A stretch of DNA of 64,000 bases, from contig NZ_RHHQ01000018.1 of the NCBI RefSeq assembly GCF_003710825.1, forward strand, positions 62,001 through 126,000. Reading direction: 5' to 3'. The notes beneath the pieces were generated by a model, which saw only the letters and a program-made list of their open reading frames with translations, searched no databases and was not told the origin of the DNA. The first letter of the stretch is position 1. Every line of letters starts with the position of its first letter. Both the position numbers and the translations under genes were made by a program. Origin of the DNA: Brevibacillus fluminis. Lineage in GTDB: Bacteria; Bacillota; Bacilli; Brevibacillales; Brevibacillaceae. Below are positions 34,797-42,480 of the stretch, piece by piece.

Positions 34797-35133
34797 CGTA
34801 TTCCGCTCTTTTCGGTGTGAATACGTCGAGATTATAAACCGGCTCGTCGCCCACTACTTCCGCAAAGTGCTCCACATTCGGCGGAACGACCAACAGTCCG
34901 CCCGCTTCCAAATAAACGATCTCATCGCCCACATGAAAATTCACCTTGCCGCTCAAAATGTAGACGATCTGCTCGTATGTGTGATGATGCGGCTTCGGCT
35001 CGTGACCCGGGTGCAGGACATGCAAGGCGAGCGTTGCTCCTTCCCCGCTGAAGGCTTTTCTCGTCACGCCTTCCCGCACCACCACTTCCTGCATCGTGTT
35101 CCAGTTCGCCGCTTTGATTGTTGCGTTCCCCAT
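34789..35133 (-). CDS. Small single-domain cupin
   Basis: 114 residues with both cupin motifs: HPGHEPKPHHHTYEQIVYIL near residues 40-58 with three His and Glu for metal, and NVEHFAEV with a late His. Such proteins can be isomerases, dioxygenases or ligand sensors. It lies between an aldolase and a predicted hydrolase, so a metal-dependent step on the same compound is likely. GGAGGGG precedes the ATG. Confidence 0.8.
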   Translation of the reverse strand: MGNATIKAANWNTMQEVVVREGVTRKAFSGEGATLALHVLHPGHEPKPHHHTYEQIVYILSGKVNFHVGDEIVYLEAGGLLVVPPNVEHFAEVVGDEPVYNLDVFTPKRAEYDA

Positions 35134-35171
35134 TTATACCCCTCCTGGTAGTCTCAATCGTTGTCCAGTTC

Positions 35172-36062
35172 TTAGCTCTCAACCAAAAAGGTCGTATTCG
35201 TCGCGGTCATCCGCTTGATGTCTTCCTTGGAAAAACCGTTGTTCAGCAAATTGGTGACAAAGGCGACCATTCCCTCGTCAGGATACGGGTTGTTCACTTG
35301 ACCGAGATCGCTCGACAAAATTGTCCGTTCTGGCCCGACGAAGCGAATCATTTCATATAGTTCATCCCAATCCGTTCCATACGTTGGCGTAATGACGCCA
35401 AAACACTGCTCCATGTAAGCGCCGAGGTCCGCAAGCTCCTTCTGCTCTGATTTGGAAAGGCTTACAGAAGAAAACGTCGGATGCGTAACGACCACTTTAT
35501 TCACGCCTTGTTCACGGGCGGCACGCACGAGCGGATAAATCTCGTCTTTGCCCAAATGACCGGTAGCAAGAATGAGGTTGTGCTGCGCGATGATCGCCAA
35601 AACTTCCTGCGCCGCCTCCGTCAACTCGCCATCCGCCAAAATGGTGATGCCCGCTTTCGTTTTCCCTTGCTGATTCAATTCCAGTTGTACTTTTGCCCAA
35701 GGCGGCAGCTCGCCGTAGCTATCCTGAGCCAATAAATAGCGCAGCTCATTGGCTGCATCAAAGGTGGGCATCCAAACGATCTTTGCACCATCTCGGGCGG
35801 CCATCTCGACTGCCAGCGGATTAATCCCGCCTACCGGGTAATTGAGCGCGATCGCCCCGATCGGATGAACGCTAGGATACAGCTTTTTCACGAGCCGGGC
35901 TCTCTCTGCGGTGCAAAAGTAATGTGATTTAATCCCAAACCCTTTCATCCCTATGCGTTGAATCCGCTCTGCCATTTCCAAGTCATCAAGCTTTCGTTCA
36001 TTTACATCCGGTCCTGTGTGTACATGGAGGTCATAGGCGCCCTCAAGCAGTTCTGCATACAT
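35172..36062 (-). CDS. DUF6282 family protein, metal-dependent hydrolase-like
   Basis: About 296 residues. YDLHVHTGPDVNERKLDD near residue 10 gives an amidohydrolase/PHP-style HxH site, followed by IKSHYFCTAERA, MPTFDAANE, ATGHLGKDE with another His, VVTHPTFSS and a final SDLGQVNNPYPDEGM Asp. Together these suggest a TIM-barrel metal hydrolase of the DUF6282 group, whose substrate is unknown. The ATG at 36062 is used (AGAAGGCG 10 bases upstream); upstream ATGs at 36083 and 36113 lack sites. First gene of the operon, divergent from the GntR gene. Confidence 0.75.
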   Translation of the reverse strand: MYAELLEGAYDLHVHTGPDVNERKLDDLEMAERIQRIGMKGFGIKSHYFCTAERARLVKKLYPSVHPIGAIALNYPVGGINPLAVEMAARDGAKIVWMPTFDAANELRYLLAQDSYGELPPWAKVQLELNQQGKTKAGITILADGELTEAAQEVLAIIAQHNLILATGHLGKDEIYPLVRAAREQGVNKVVVTHPTFSSVSLSKSEQKELADLGAYMEQCFGVITPTYGTDWDELYEMIRFVGPERTILSSDLGQVNNPYPDEGMVAFVTNLLNNGFSKEDIKRMTATNTTFLVES

Positions 36063-36110
36063 CGTATCAACTCGCCTTCTCATCGGAATGATTTGGTAAC
36101 ATTTCACAAT

Positions 36111-36240
36111 CACATATAATACGCGATAAAATTATATATAATCCATCTCATGAGTGTATATTATAAGAATTGTCACGAAACTTCAAGCGCTTTTTATTGA
36201 AAAATGTACAAAATCTCCCGAATCATATATAATTACAAGC
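36111..36240. promoter_or_regulatory. Candidate GntR operator region
   Basis: Within 130 bases there are several related AT-rich motifs: CACATATAAT (36111-36120), the palindrome ATTATATATAAT (36131-36142) and CATATATAAT (36224-36233). They lie between the divergent DUF6282 and GntR genes and are candidate sites for the FCD-type regulator. Two AAGCGCT cores (about 36185 and 36237) are weakly reminiscent of catabolite-control cre sites. Confidence 0.5.
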
Positions 36241-36323
36241 GCTGATGATATATTTTAGTTGTTTTCTATTTATGGCCGATACATCGCATCGGCTCATTGA
36301 TTCCATGCAAGGGAGCGCACATT

Positions 36324-37001
36324 ATGACGATCGGTGACCTCGAAGGGAATACAAAATCAGATAAAGTCTACGAGTTTTTGAAAGAAAAGATTTTGACCGG
36401 CCACTACAAACCCGGGGATCGCCTGGTGATTCGGGAAGTGTCCCGCCAGCTCGGTGTCAGCGATATTCCTGTTCGGGAGGCGATTAAAAAGCTGGCTTCA
36501 GAAGGACTGCTCGAATTGAAGTCGCACAGCGGCGCCAGGATCGCTCCGCTTAACATCGGAAACCTGGAAGAAATTTTTATGATACGCGTCGAGTTGGAGA
36601 CACTCGCCACCCGACTTGCGGTGCACGCCGCGACGGCCGAAGAGTTGGATCTGCTGGAAAGCTATGTCCAAAGCATGGACGACAGCATCGAAAAGGACGA
36701 TATTCCCGCTTACACCGCGACGAATCGCCAATTCCATCAGCTGCTCTATCGCACCTCTCATTCACCGATCCTGATTGAGATGATCGAGAATCTATTCATG
36801 CGCAGCGAAAATTCCAAGATGATTTTCCATCATGATCCGGCCCGCCTGCGTATTTCCAACGCCGAGCACCACGCATTGGTAGATGCGCTGCGCCAAAAGG
36901 ATGAAGAAACGGCGGTTTCCGTCATCCGCACCCAAAAAGAAAATGGCTTCAAAATCGTCATCAATGCATTGAAGCTGTCGCGTTCGTTGCTCGGGGGCTA
37001 A
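36324..37001 (+). CDS. GntR-family (FCD) transcriptional regulator
   Basis: 225 residues. N-terminal winged helix: KVYEFLKEKILTGHYKPGDRL and REVSRQLGVSDIPVREAIKKL, standard for GntR. The C-terminal all-helical FCD domain has an Asp/Arg-rich start (IRVELETLATRLA) and a later NRQFHQLLYR and NAEHHALVDAL, which carry metal-binding His. FadR/VanR-type members sense organic acids. Probably represses the divergent catabolic operon until its ligand appears. The ATG at 36324 is 8 bases from AGGGAG. Confidence 0.88.
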   Translation: MTIGDLEGNTKSDKVYEFLKEKILTGHYKPGDRLVIREVSRQLGVSDIPVREAIKKLASEGLLELKSHSGARIAPLNIGNLEEIFMIRVELETLATRLAVHAATAEELDLLESYVQSMDDSIEKDDIPAYTATNRQFHQLLYRTSHSPILIEMIENLFMRSENSKMIFHHDPARLRISNAEHHALVDALRQKDEETAVSVIRTQKENGFKIVINALKLSRSLLGG

Positions 37002-37020
37002 CGCTTGAATGACATATCGA

Positions 37021-37059
37021 TAAAAAAATCCCTTTCTACGAAAGAAAGGGATTTTTTTC
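37021..37059. terminator. Bidirectional terminator
   Basis: Stem AAATCCCTTTC/GAAAGGGATTT with long A- and T-runs, between the convergent GntR and phosphoribosyltransferase genes. Confidence 0.92.
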
Positions 37060-37066
37060 ACGCCAT

Positions 37067-37621
37067 TTATTCGGTTTGCAGATGCGAGAACAGCGGCAGC
37101 TCCTGCAAAAAGAGGATGTCGCTCCGGCCTGCAGCATCTCCCTCGGCCAGAATCGCAGCGCGCGCAACTACATGTCCACCCGCTTTGACGACCAAATCCT
37201 CGATCGCCTGCAACGATTTGCCCGTGCTGATGACATCATCAATGATCGCCACCCGCTTGCCGGCGATTTCCCGAGCGTCAGCCCCGTCAAGGCAAAGAAT
37301 TTGCTTCTTCTGCGTTGTGATCGATTCCACCTCATTAATTAGCGGTGACTCCATATACGGCTTGGTACTTTTGCGTGCGACATAATATTTTTTCATGTTC
37401 ATGACGCGGGACATCTCATGAATGAGCGGAATCCCCTTTGCCTCCGCGGTGATCAACACATCGACCTCTGGCAGCTTTTCGGCGAGCAGCGGTGCAGCAG
37501 CTGTGACCAGTTCGGTATCGCCGAGAATGACAAAGCTGGCGATGCTTACGTGTTCCGCGATCGGGATGATCGGCAAATGCCGGGTGATCCCTGCGATTTC
37601 CAACACGTATGTTTTTTCCAT
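37067..37621 (-). CDS. Type I phosphoribosyltransferase
   Basis: 184 residues. VAIIDDVISTGKSL near residue 122 is the PRPP-binding loop, and DVLITAEAKGIPL near 54 resembles the first substrate loop of adenine- or xanthine-type enzymes. It should transfer ribose 5-phosphate from PRPP to a nucleobase; which base is uncertain because the hood region is not diagnostic. The protein is slightly longer than Apt and close to Xpt. AGGAGGGG precedes the ATG. No purine riboswitch is seen upstream. Confidence 0.78.
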   Translation of the reverse strand: MEKTYVLEIAGITRHLPIIPIAEHVSIASFVILGDTELVTAAAPLLAEKLPEVDVLITAEAKGIPLIHEMSRVMNMKKYYVARKSTKPYMESPLINEVESITTQKKQILCLDGADAREIAGKRVAIIDDVISTGKSLQAIEDLVVKAGGHVVARAAILAEGDAAGRSDILFLQELPLFSHLQTE

Positions 37622-37670
37622 GACAGCCCCTCCTTTTATGCCAAATATGATAGTCGTTTTTGCCGGGAAA

Positions 37671-37706
37671 TAAAATAAGCTGGCATCCTCAGACGACAGC
37701 TTTTTA
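37671..37706 (-). terminator. Terminator of the 39-codon gene
   Basis: On the minus strand AAAAAGCTG...CAGCTT with a 14-base interior, then ATTTTATTTCC. It isolates the small gene from the phosphoribosyltransferase gene. Confidence 0.7.
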
Positions 37707-37735
37707 TCGCGCTTATAGTAGATTCCAATTTATCA

Positions 37736-37855
37736 TTATTTTGCGGCAACTACAGTCGCAGTCGCTCTCAGCTGCTCATTTTGCTTCAGCAAGTCCAGAA
37801 AAGTTGCTTGAAACGGCTTTCTGTCACCTTTATTAAGCCATGGTATTTGGAGCAT
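37736..37855 (-). CDS. Small peptide gene (39 aa) next to the GNAT/ABC-CNBD cassette
   Basis: An ATG at 37855 is 9 bases from an excellent AAAGGAGG and opens 39 codons ending in tandem stops TAA TGA. The peptide starts MLQIPWLNKGDRKPF and ends RATATVVAAK; it has no Cys or Ser, four Lys, no signal peptide and no double-Gly leader. It has its own sigma-A promoter (37903-37932) and a terminator, unlike a chance frame. It is not recognised as any family. Its place right after an exporter and two acyltransferase-like genes makes it a candidate precursor peptide, but a regulatory or unrelated small protein is equally possible. Confidence 0.6.
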   Translation of the reverse strand: MLQIPWLNKGDRKPFQATFLDLLKQNEQLRATATVVAAK

Positions 37856-37902
37856 CCCGTTCATCCTCCTTTCTCAAATTCCGGTTGGTACTTATTAACA
37901 AC

Positions 37903-37932
37903 AATATATCATTCAGAATTACATACCGTCAA
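37903..37932 (-). promoter_or_regulatory. Sigma-A promoter of the 39-codon gene
   Basis: On the minus strand TTGACG (37927-37932), an 18-base spacer and TATATT (37903-37908). The predicted leader is about 40 bases long and ends in AAAGGAGG. This promoter lies between the GNAT-like gene and the small gene. Confidence 0.7.
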
Positions 37933-37961
37933 TTATTCATTCCGTTACCTATTTCACATTT

Positions 37962-38468
37962 TCATACGTTCAGATATTCACGCAAACGGGCCAATTGGGT
38001 AGAAAAGATATTTTCCATTCCGAAGTATCCCTCCCGCTTGCCGACGACTTGCGCGAACTTGCCATAAAGCCGGTTCAGGTAGCCATGATCCTCCCGGGCG
38101 TAAAACTGGAACGTGTCGGCATCAGGCGATTCTTCGGCGATCTGGCTGATGAGGCAACGGAAGCCGATGAGAAATTGCCGGCTGCTCCGATACTCCTTTT
38201 CTAGCATGACCGACTCCACGAATGCGATCTTTCCTTTCATCCCTGTCTCGGGATTGTCTGTTATGTACCGGTAATGTCCCCACCCAGCCATTTCGCCGCT
38301 ATCATCTTCGATCATGATAATATGCGCGTCATTTATCACGTGCAGGATGTGTATGAGTGCCTCAGCCAACGAGCAGCTCGGATGGAAATCAGCGCGGTTG
38401 CGGATGAAGTAGAGCGTGTATTTCGCTCGGTCCTCGTCGGTCAGACACCGCCGGTAATGCAATGCCAT
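37962..38468 (-). CDS. GNAT-like protein A of the ABC-CNBD cassette
   Basis: 168 residues, mixed alpha/beta. The order of elements fits a GCN5-type acyltransferase: IIMIEDDSGEMAGWGHYRYI (strands 2-4 region), VESVMLEKEYRSSRQFLIGF (strand 4 and the CoA-binding turn, here EYRSSRQF instead of QxxGxG/A) and FYAREDHGYLNRLYGKF (the usual xNxxAxxLYxxxGF region). It aligns end to end with the protein at 40674-41186, so the two are paralogues. Activity is unproven. The ATG at 38468 is 8 bases from AGGAGG, which itself overlaps the ABC gene's stop codon, showing tight coupling. Confidence 0.65.
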   Translation of the reverse strand: MALHYRRCLTDEDRAKYTLYFIRNRADFHPSCSLAEALIHILHVINDAHIIMIEDDSGEMAGWGHYRYITDNPETGMKGKIAFVESVMLEKEYRSSRQFLIGFRCLISQIAEESPDADTFQFYAREDHGYLNRLYGKFAQVVGKREGYFGMENIFSTQLARLREYLNV

Positions 38469-38480
38469 TGAATGCACCTC

Positions 38481-40640
38481 CTAGTTCCGTCGTTCCTTGA
38501 TCGTTTGTCTGACATGAGCGTCAATTTCCGGATGCTTTGCCAACAGATAGTGAAGCACCTTGCGTTGAAGCGTTAGCAACACGCATGGGGTCAACGCCGT
38601 CACGGTCGCGTTGCGCGGAGCATGTTCCAAAAGCGCAATCTCCCCGAAATGGTCGCCGTCTTCCAGTACAGCCAACCGAGTAAAACCGGCCTCCGTATCG
38701 GGAGCTTTCCTAGTGACCTCCACTCTGCCGCGAGCGATCAAATAAAACTTTTCGCCCACATCTCCTTCCTGAATGATCGGTTGCCCAGCCGAAACAGTCT
38801 CCGTGTTGAACAGATGCGTGATATCTTTGAGGACATCACGATCGACACCGCGAAAAAACGGAAGCAGTGACAGCCGCTCTTCGTCAATGGTCGCTTCCTG
38901 CCCGCCGGAGGAAATAGACAGCCCGCTCTGCTTCTCCCACAGCTTTTGATAGAGACCACCCATGTCCAACAGCTGCTGATGGCTCCCGCTTTCCGCCAGC
39001 TTCCCTTGATCGAACACAAAAATATGATCAACATCCTTGATCGACGACAGACGATGGGTAACGGTGATGACGGTCCGGTTACGGGAAAGCTCCGCGAACG
39101 TCTGGTTAATTGCTGCTTCCGCAATCGGGTCAAGCGCCGAGGTCGCCTCGTCCAAGAACAAGATGGACGGATCGCGCAAAATCGCCCGGGCGATTGCCAG
39201 CCGCTGACGCTGTCCCCCGGAAAAATTGTTTCCTTCGTCGTACACAACCGTCTCATAGCCGTCGGGAAGACTTGCAATATGTTCGTGAATCTCCGCCTTT
39301 TTGGCCGCTTCGATCACCTCGTCGAGACTAGCGTCGGGCTTGCTTACGCGGATGTTGTCCAGCAGTGTTCCTTGGAACAGGAAGTTTTCCTGAAAAACCA
39401 CGCCAATCTGCTCGCGAAACACTTTGCGATCCACGTCTTGAAAGGGAGTGCCGTTAATTCGCATTTCTCCTTCATCAGGCTCATAAAAACCGAGCAGCAT
39501 CTGCATCATCGTGCTTTTCCCCGATCCGCTGGAGCCTACGAATGCAGCTGTTGTTCCCGCCGGAATGGACATGCTGATTTGCTGCAGTGCCTGTCGCTTG
39601 TCATCATAAGCAAACGACAAGCGGTCCACCTCGATATCCGGGCGCCGCTCCTCCAAGCGGGCAGAGTCAGTCCCGCCTTGTGCCTCCCGGGGGTGGCTTA
39701 GCAACTGGTCGATCCGCTCCATGCTGATGAGCGCATCGGTAAAAACGGGGAGGATATACGTCAGGTTAAAGACCGAATTGCCCATCGAGGTGTACATGGT
39801 GAAAAATGCGACAAGCGCGCCTACTGTGATGTACGCTTCTAACGCCAAATAGGAGCCGAATCCGATAATCGTAAAGTTGATGAACAGCAGGCTGATCATC
39901 GGGATGCGTTCGAGCTGCGCACTCATCAAGTTTTTACTGTAATTGGCGACGGAAAACACCTTGAGTCGCGCAGTAAACGACTCGATCACGTCCGTTTGCA
40001 GGTTAAAGCCTTTGATCACCTTTTGCGCCTTGATGTTCTCCTGTACGACACCGAGCATCGCTGCCATTTTTTCACGATATGCCGTGTTCACTGACTGGGC
40101 GCGCCTCCCGAGCAAATAAGGGCCAACAAAGATCAGAGCCGCCCCGATCAGAATCAGCAGCGCCATGCTCCACTGCAAATAAAACAGCACAAGCGTGCTG
40201 ATCAGCACGACGGAGAACGATTGAATGCCAATGGTCAGGATCGCCGTCATCGCATTTTCGATGGACGGCAAATCAGTGGAAAAATAGGAGAGCAGGTCAC
40301 CGGATCGGGCTTTTTGGAAATAGCTGATCGGCAGGTGCTGCATCTGGGTAAACATCTTTCGGCGCAGATCAGCCTGCACGCGGGCATTTAATCGGGCCAG
40401 CACATAATCGCTCACAATTCCGCAGCCAACGCAAATCACGCCACTGATGCCGAGCACTTTCATCACCATGAAGAAATACGCGCTGTCATGCGGCTCGATT
40501 GCTTTATCGATCAAGATTTGAAAACTGAGCGGCGCCAGCGAAATAAATGCCAAATTAAGCAGCATCGTTAAGAAAAACAGTGCTATTAAAAGCTTGTAGG
40601 GCTGCAGATAGCGCAGCAGATTTTTAACGACCTTCAGCAT
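38481..40640 (-). CDS. ABC exporter fused to a cyclic-nucleotide-binding domain
   Basis: 719 residues. Six membrane helices (1-320) of the type I exporter fold, with no N-terminal C39 peptidase. ATPase: Walker A GSSGSGKST near 370, signature FSGGQRQRLAIARAIL, Walker B ILFLDEATSALD, switch His in TVTHRLSS. A linker leads to a C-terminal cNMP-binding domain (590-719) with LPFFRGVDRDVL, PIIQEGDVGEKFYLI and a phosphate-binding cassette FGEIALLEHAPRNATV that keeps the Glu and Arg used to bind a cyclic nucleotide. Fusing this sensor to an exporter is unusual. AGGGAG precedes the ATG; flanked by two GNAT-like genes in the same operon. Confidence 0.88.
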   Translation of the reverse strand: MLKVVKNLLRYLQPYKLLIALFFLTMLLNLAFISLAPLSFQILIDKAIEPHDSAYFFMVMKVLGISGVICVGCGIVSDYVLARLNARVQADLRRKMFTQMQHLPISYFQKARSGDLLSYFSTDLPSIENAMTAILTIGIQSFSVVLISTLVLFYLQWSMALLILIGAALIFVGPYLLGRRAQSVNTAYREKMAAMLGVVQENIKAQKVIKGFNLQTDVIESFTARLKVFSVANYSKNLMSAQLERIPMISLLFINFTIIGFGSYLALEAYITVGALVAFFTMYTSMGNSVFNLTYILPVFTDALISMERIDQLLSHPREAQGGTDSARLEERRPDIEVDRLSFAYDDKRQALQQISMSIPAGTTAAFVGSSGSGKSTMMQMLLGFYEPDEGEMRINGTPFQDVDRKVFREQIGVVFQENFLFQGTLLDNIRVSKPDASLDEVIEAAKKAEIHEHIASLPDGYETVVYDEGNNFSGGQRQRLAIARAILRDPSILFLDEATSALDPIAEAAINQTFAELSRNRTVITVTHRLSSIKDVDHIFVFDQGKLAESGSHQQLLDMGGLYQKLWEKQSGLSISSGGQEATIDEERLSLLPFFRGVDRDVLKDITHLFNTETVSAGQPIIQEGDVGEKFYLIARGRVEVTRKAPDTEAGFTRLAVLEDGDHFGEIALLEHAPRNATVTALTPCVLLTLQRKVLHYLLAKHPEIDAHVRQTIKERRN

Positions 40641-40673
40641 AAAAGCGTCTCCCTGTCCACGTCATCGTTCGTT

Positions 40674-41186
40674 TCATCCGGAAAACCTCGCAACCTTTGC
40701 CAGCCACTCGGAAAACGCCGCCCGATATTCATTCAGTGGCCCGCTGTCTGTCTCACGAGTGGCAATCCGCTCTGACACTTTGGTAAGCAGCCGGTGTAAT
40801 TTATCGTCAGCTGGGGCGAAGAACCGAATCTCGCTCACCTCGTGCTGTTTCACGATATGGTCCGTAAAAAATTGGAGCCCTTTACGAAAGACCGTATGAC
40901 TTCGATATGGCTCAAGCAGATAAACGGCTTGTATTTGGACGACATGTGTATCCTGATAGTGATTTTCCCCGGTCCCCAAGATGTATCCCAAGGCACCGAT
41001 ATTTCTATCCTCACTTTCGTCAAAGCAGAGAATCGAGCCCTGCTGCATCAGGACCGGACTGGCAATAAAGCTCAGCGAGACTGGGAACGGATAAGGAAGG
41101 TGCAAGTCACGGTAATGCTCAAGTAAAAATTCGAGATAATTCTGATAGTCCATCTCGGATGCACATGCTGAAAAAGTACAGCTCAT
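40674..41186 (-). CDS. GNAT-like protein B of the ABC-CNBD cassette
   Basis: 170 residues, paralogue of the protein at 37962-38468: both share the series (I/L)xxxDxSxxxxGxxxY, a strand ending in a Glu/Tyr-Arg-Ser turn (LLEPYRSHTVFRKGLQFF here) and a final F(Y/F)A..D..L.RL segment. The fold looks like GCN5-type acyltransferase with an altered CoA turn. First gene of the operon, 33 bases before the ABC exporter gene. CAAGGAGG is 12 bases before the ATG. Function unknown; it may acylate a peptide or small molecule that the exporter moves. Confidence 0.65.
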   Translation of the reverse strand: MSCTFSACASEMDYQNYLEFLLEHYRDLHLPYPFPVSLSFIASPVLMQQGSILCFDESEDRNIGALGYILGTGENHYQDTHVVQIQAVYLLEPYRSHTVFRKGLQFFTDHIVKQHEVSEIRFFAPADDKLHRLLTKVSERIATRETDSGPLNEYRAAFSEWLAKVARFSG

Positions 41187-41296
41187 CCTCTTTTCGAGCC
41201 TCCTTGTGTTTACATATCAATGATCGCGAGCATTCCTAAAATAATCGAAAACGGGAATCTATCAACAAGAATACCGTAACTTCTTGGACTGGTAAA

Positions 41297-42340
41297 TCAT
41301 TTCCAAGGCACGGAGTCCTCCAGACCTCTTCCCTCCTGAAGCTGTTGCCGGTATTCTCCCGGCGCCTTCCCCGTCCACTTCTTGAATGCTGTATGAAACG
41401 CGCTAGGCTCTGAAAAATGAAGCAAATAAGCGATCTCTGCGACCGTCAGCTCAGGTTTGGCGAGATAGCGTTGAGCCAGCTCCTTCCTTACTTCATTTGT
41501 CAATCGGCTATAGGACGTGTGCTCTTGGGTAAGCTTGGCCTGCAAGGTTCTTACTCCCATACGCATTTCCTTCGCCACTTCCCGAATGGATGGTAAATGG
41601 GACGGCATACACTCGATGATCCATTTGCTCAGCTGATTCGTTAATAGGGTGCCTTGCGTCAGCTTCCCCTTTGCTTCCTCGGCAATCGTCTCAAAAATAC
41701 CTAGCAGGCGTGCATCGGCACGAATGATAGGATAATCGAGCACTTCTTTCTCCAAGCGAATCGCGTTGGCGGCCTGACCAAAATCAGGATTCACGCCGAA
41801 TACTTGTAAATAAGGCTCCACGTTCAGTGGTCGCTCATGCATAAAGGTGACCTTCTTAACCGCAATCAATCGCCCGCTTAACACGAGCATGATTTGATAG
41901 AGCGATGCAGCCATGTCCTCAATGCAGTGGCGGCCTGGTGGTGTTTCACTATCACGAAGTGACAGATGGATGAGGATGTCCGGTCCTTCTCCCACCCATG
42001 TCACGTTAAAGTTGCTGCAGATGATCAGGTTATACTTTTGATAGGCTTCCAACGCTTTACCGAGCGTTTTCGAATGAAGCATGACATAGCCCGGCACGCC
42101 CAAATCTGATAGATTCATCTCTTGGCCTTGATGCAGGCCAAAAGCATCATCCCCAGTAAAGGCGGCTGCAGCCTGAACGATCCGCTCAAATTCAACCTCG
42201 GGAATACGTGCGTCCTCTTGGTGGATCAAACTCGCATCGATCGAGGCCATCGCGCAAAACGAGTCCCACCCCAGCCCTTTGCGCACGATCGTTCTCATAA
42301 TGGGAAGCAGGAATGAAGCTGCCACTCCATGAATTTTCAT
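41297..42340 (-). CDS. AraC-family regulator with Arabinose_bd-type N-terminal domain
   Basis: 347 residues. The first 240 match the OruR/QacR-like sensor domain (FCAMASIDASLIHQEDARIP near residue 30, QEMNLSDLGVPGYVMLHSKT near 85), and the last 100 are an AraC DNA-binding domain with EVAKEMRMGVRTLQAKL and EIAYLLHFSEPSAFHTAFKKW. AAAGGAATG precedes the ATG at 42340. Divergent from an NAD(P)H oxidoreductase gene, its likely target, and upstream of the ABC cassette on the same strand. Confidence 0.85.
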   Translation of the reverse strand: MKIHGVAASFLLPIMRTIVRKGLGWDSFCAMASIDASLIHQEDARIPEVEFERIVQAAAAFTGDDAFGLHQGQEMNLSDLGVPGYVMLHSKTLGKALEAYQKYNLIICSNFNVTWVGEGPDILIHLSLRDSETPPGRHCIEDMAASLYQIMLVLSGRLIAVKKVTFMHERPLNVEPYLQVFGVNPDFGQAANAIRLEKEVLDYPIIRADARLLGIFETIAEEAKGKLTQGTLLTNQLSKWIIECMPSHLPSIREVAKEMRMGVRTLQAKLTQEHTSYSRLTNEVRKELAQRYLAKPELTVAEIAYLLHFSEPSAFHTAFKKWTGKAPGEYRQQLQEGRGLEDSVPWK

Positions 42341-42480
42341 AGCGTCATTCCTTTCTTTGCGCAAACGATCATGAATTTGGCGTTTGGCATCATGTTCCGT
42401 ATCACATGTGCTTATTATCATTGAACCATAGGATTGATCACTTCACAGTAAGAAAATGCGTATATCAAGGAGGACGTACA

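Noticed and set aside
37622-37735. Purine riboswitch before the phosphoribosyltransferase gene
   Set aside because: No conserved three-way junction sequence; the region is explained by the small gene's terminator and a ribosome site.
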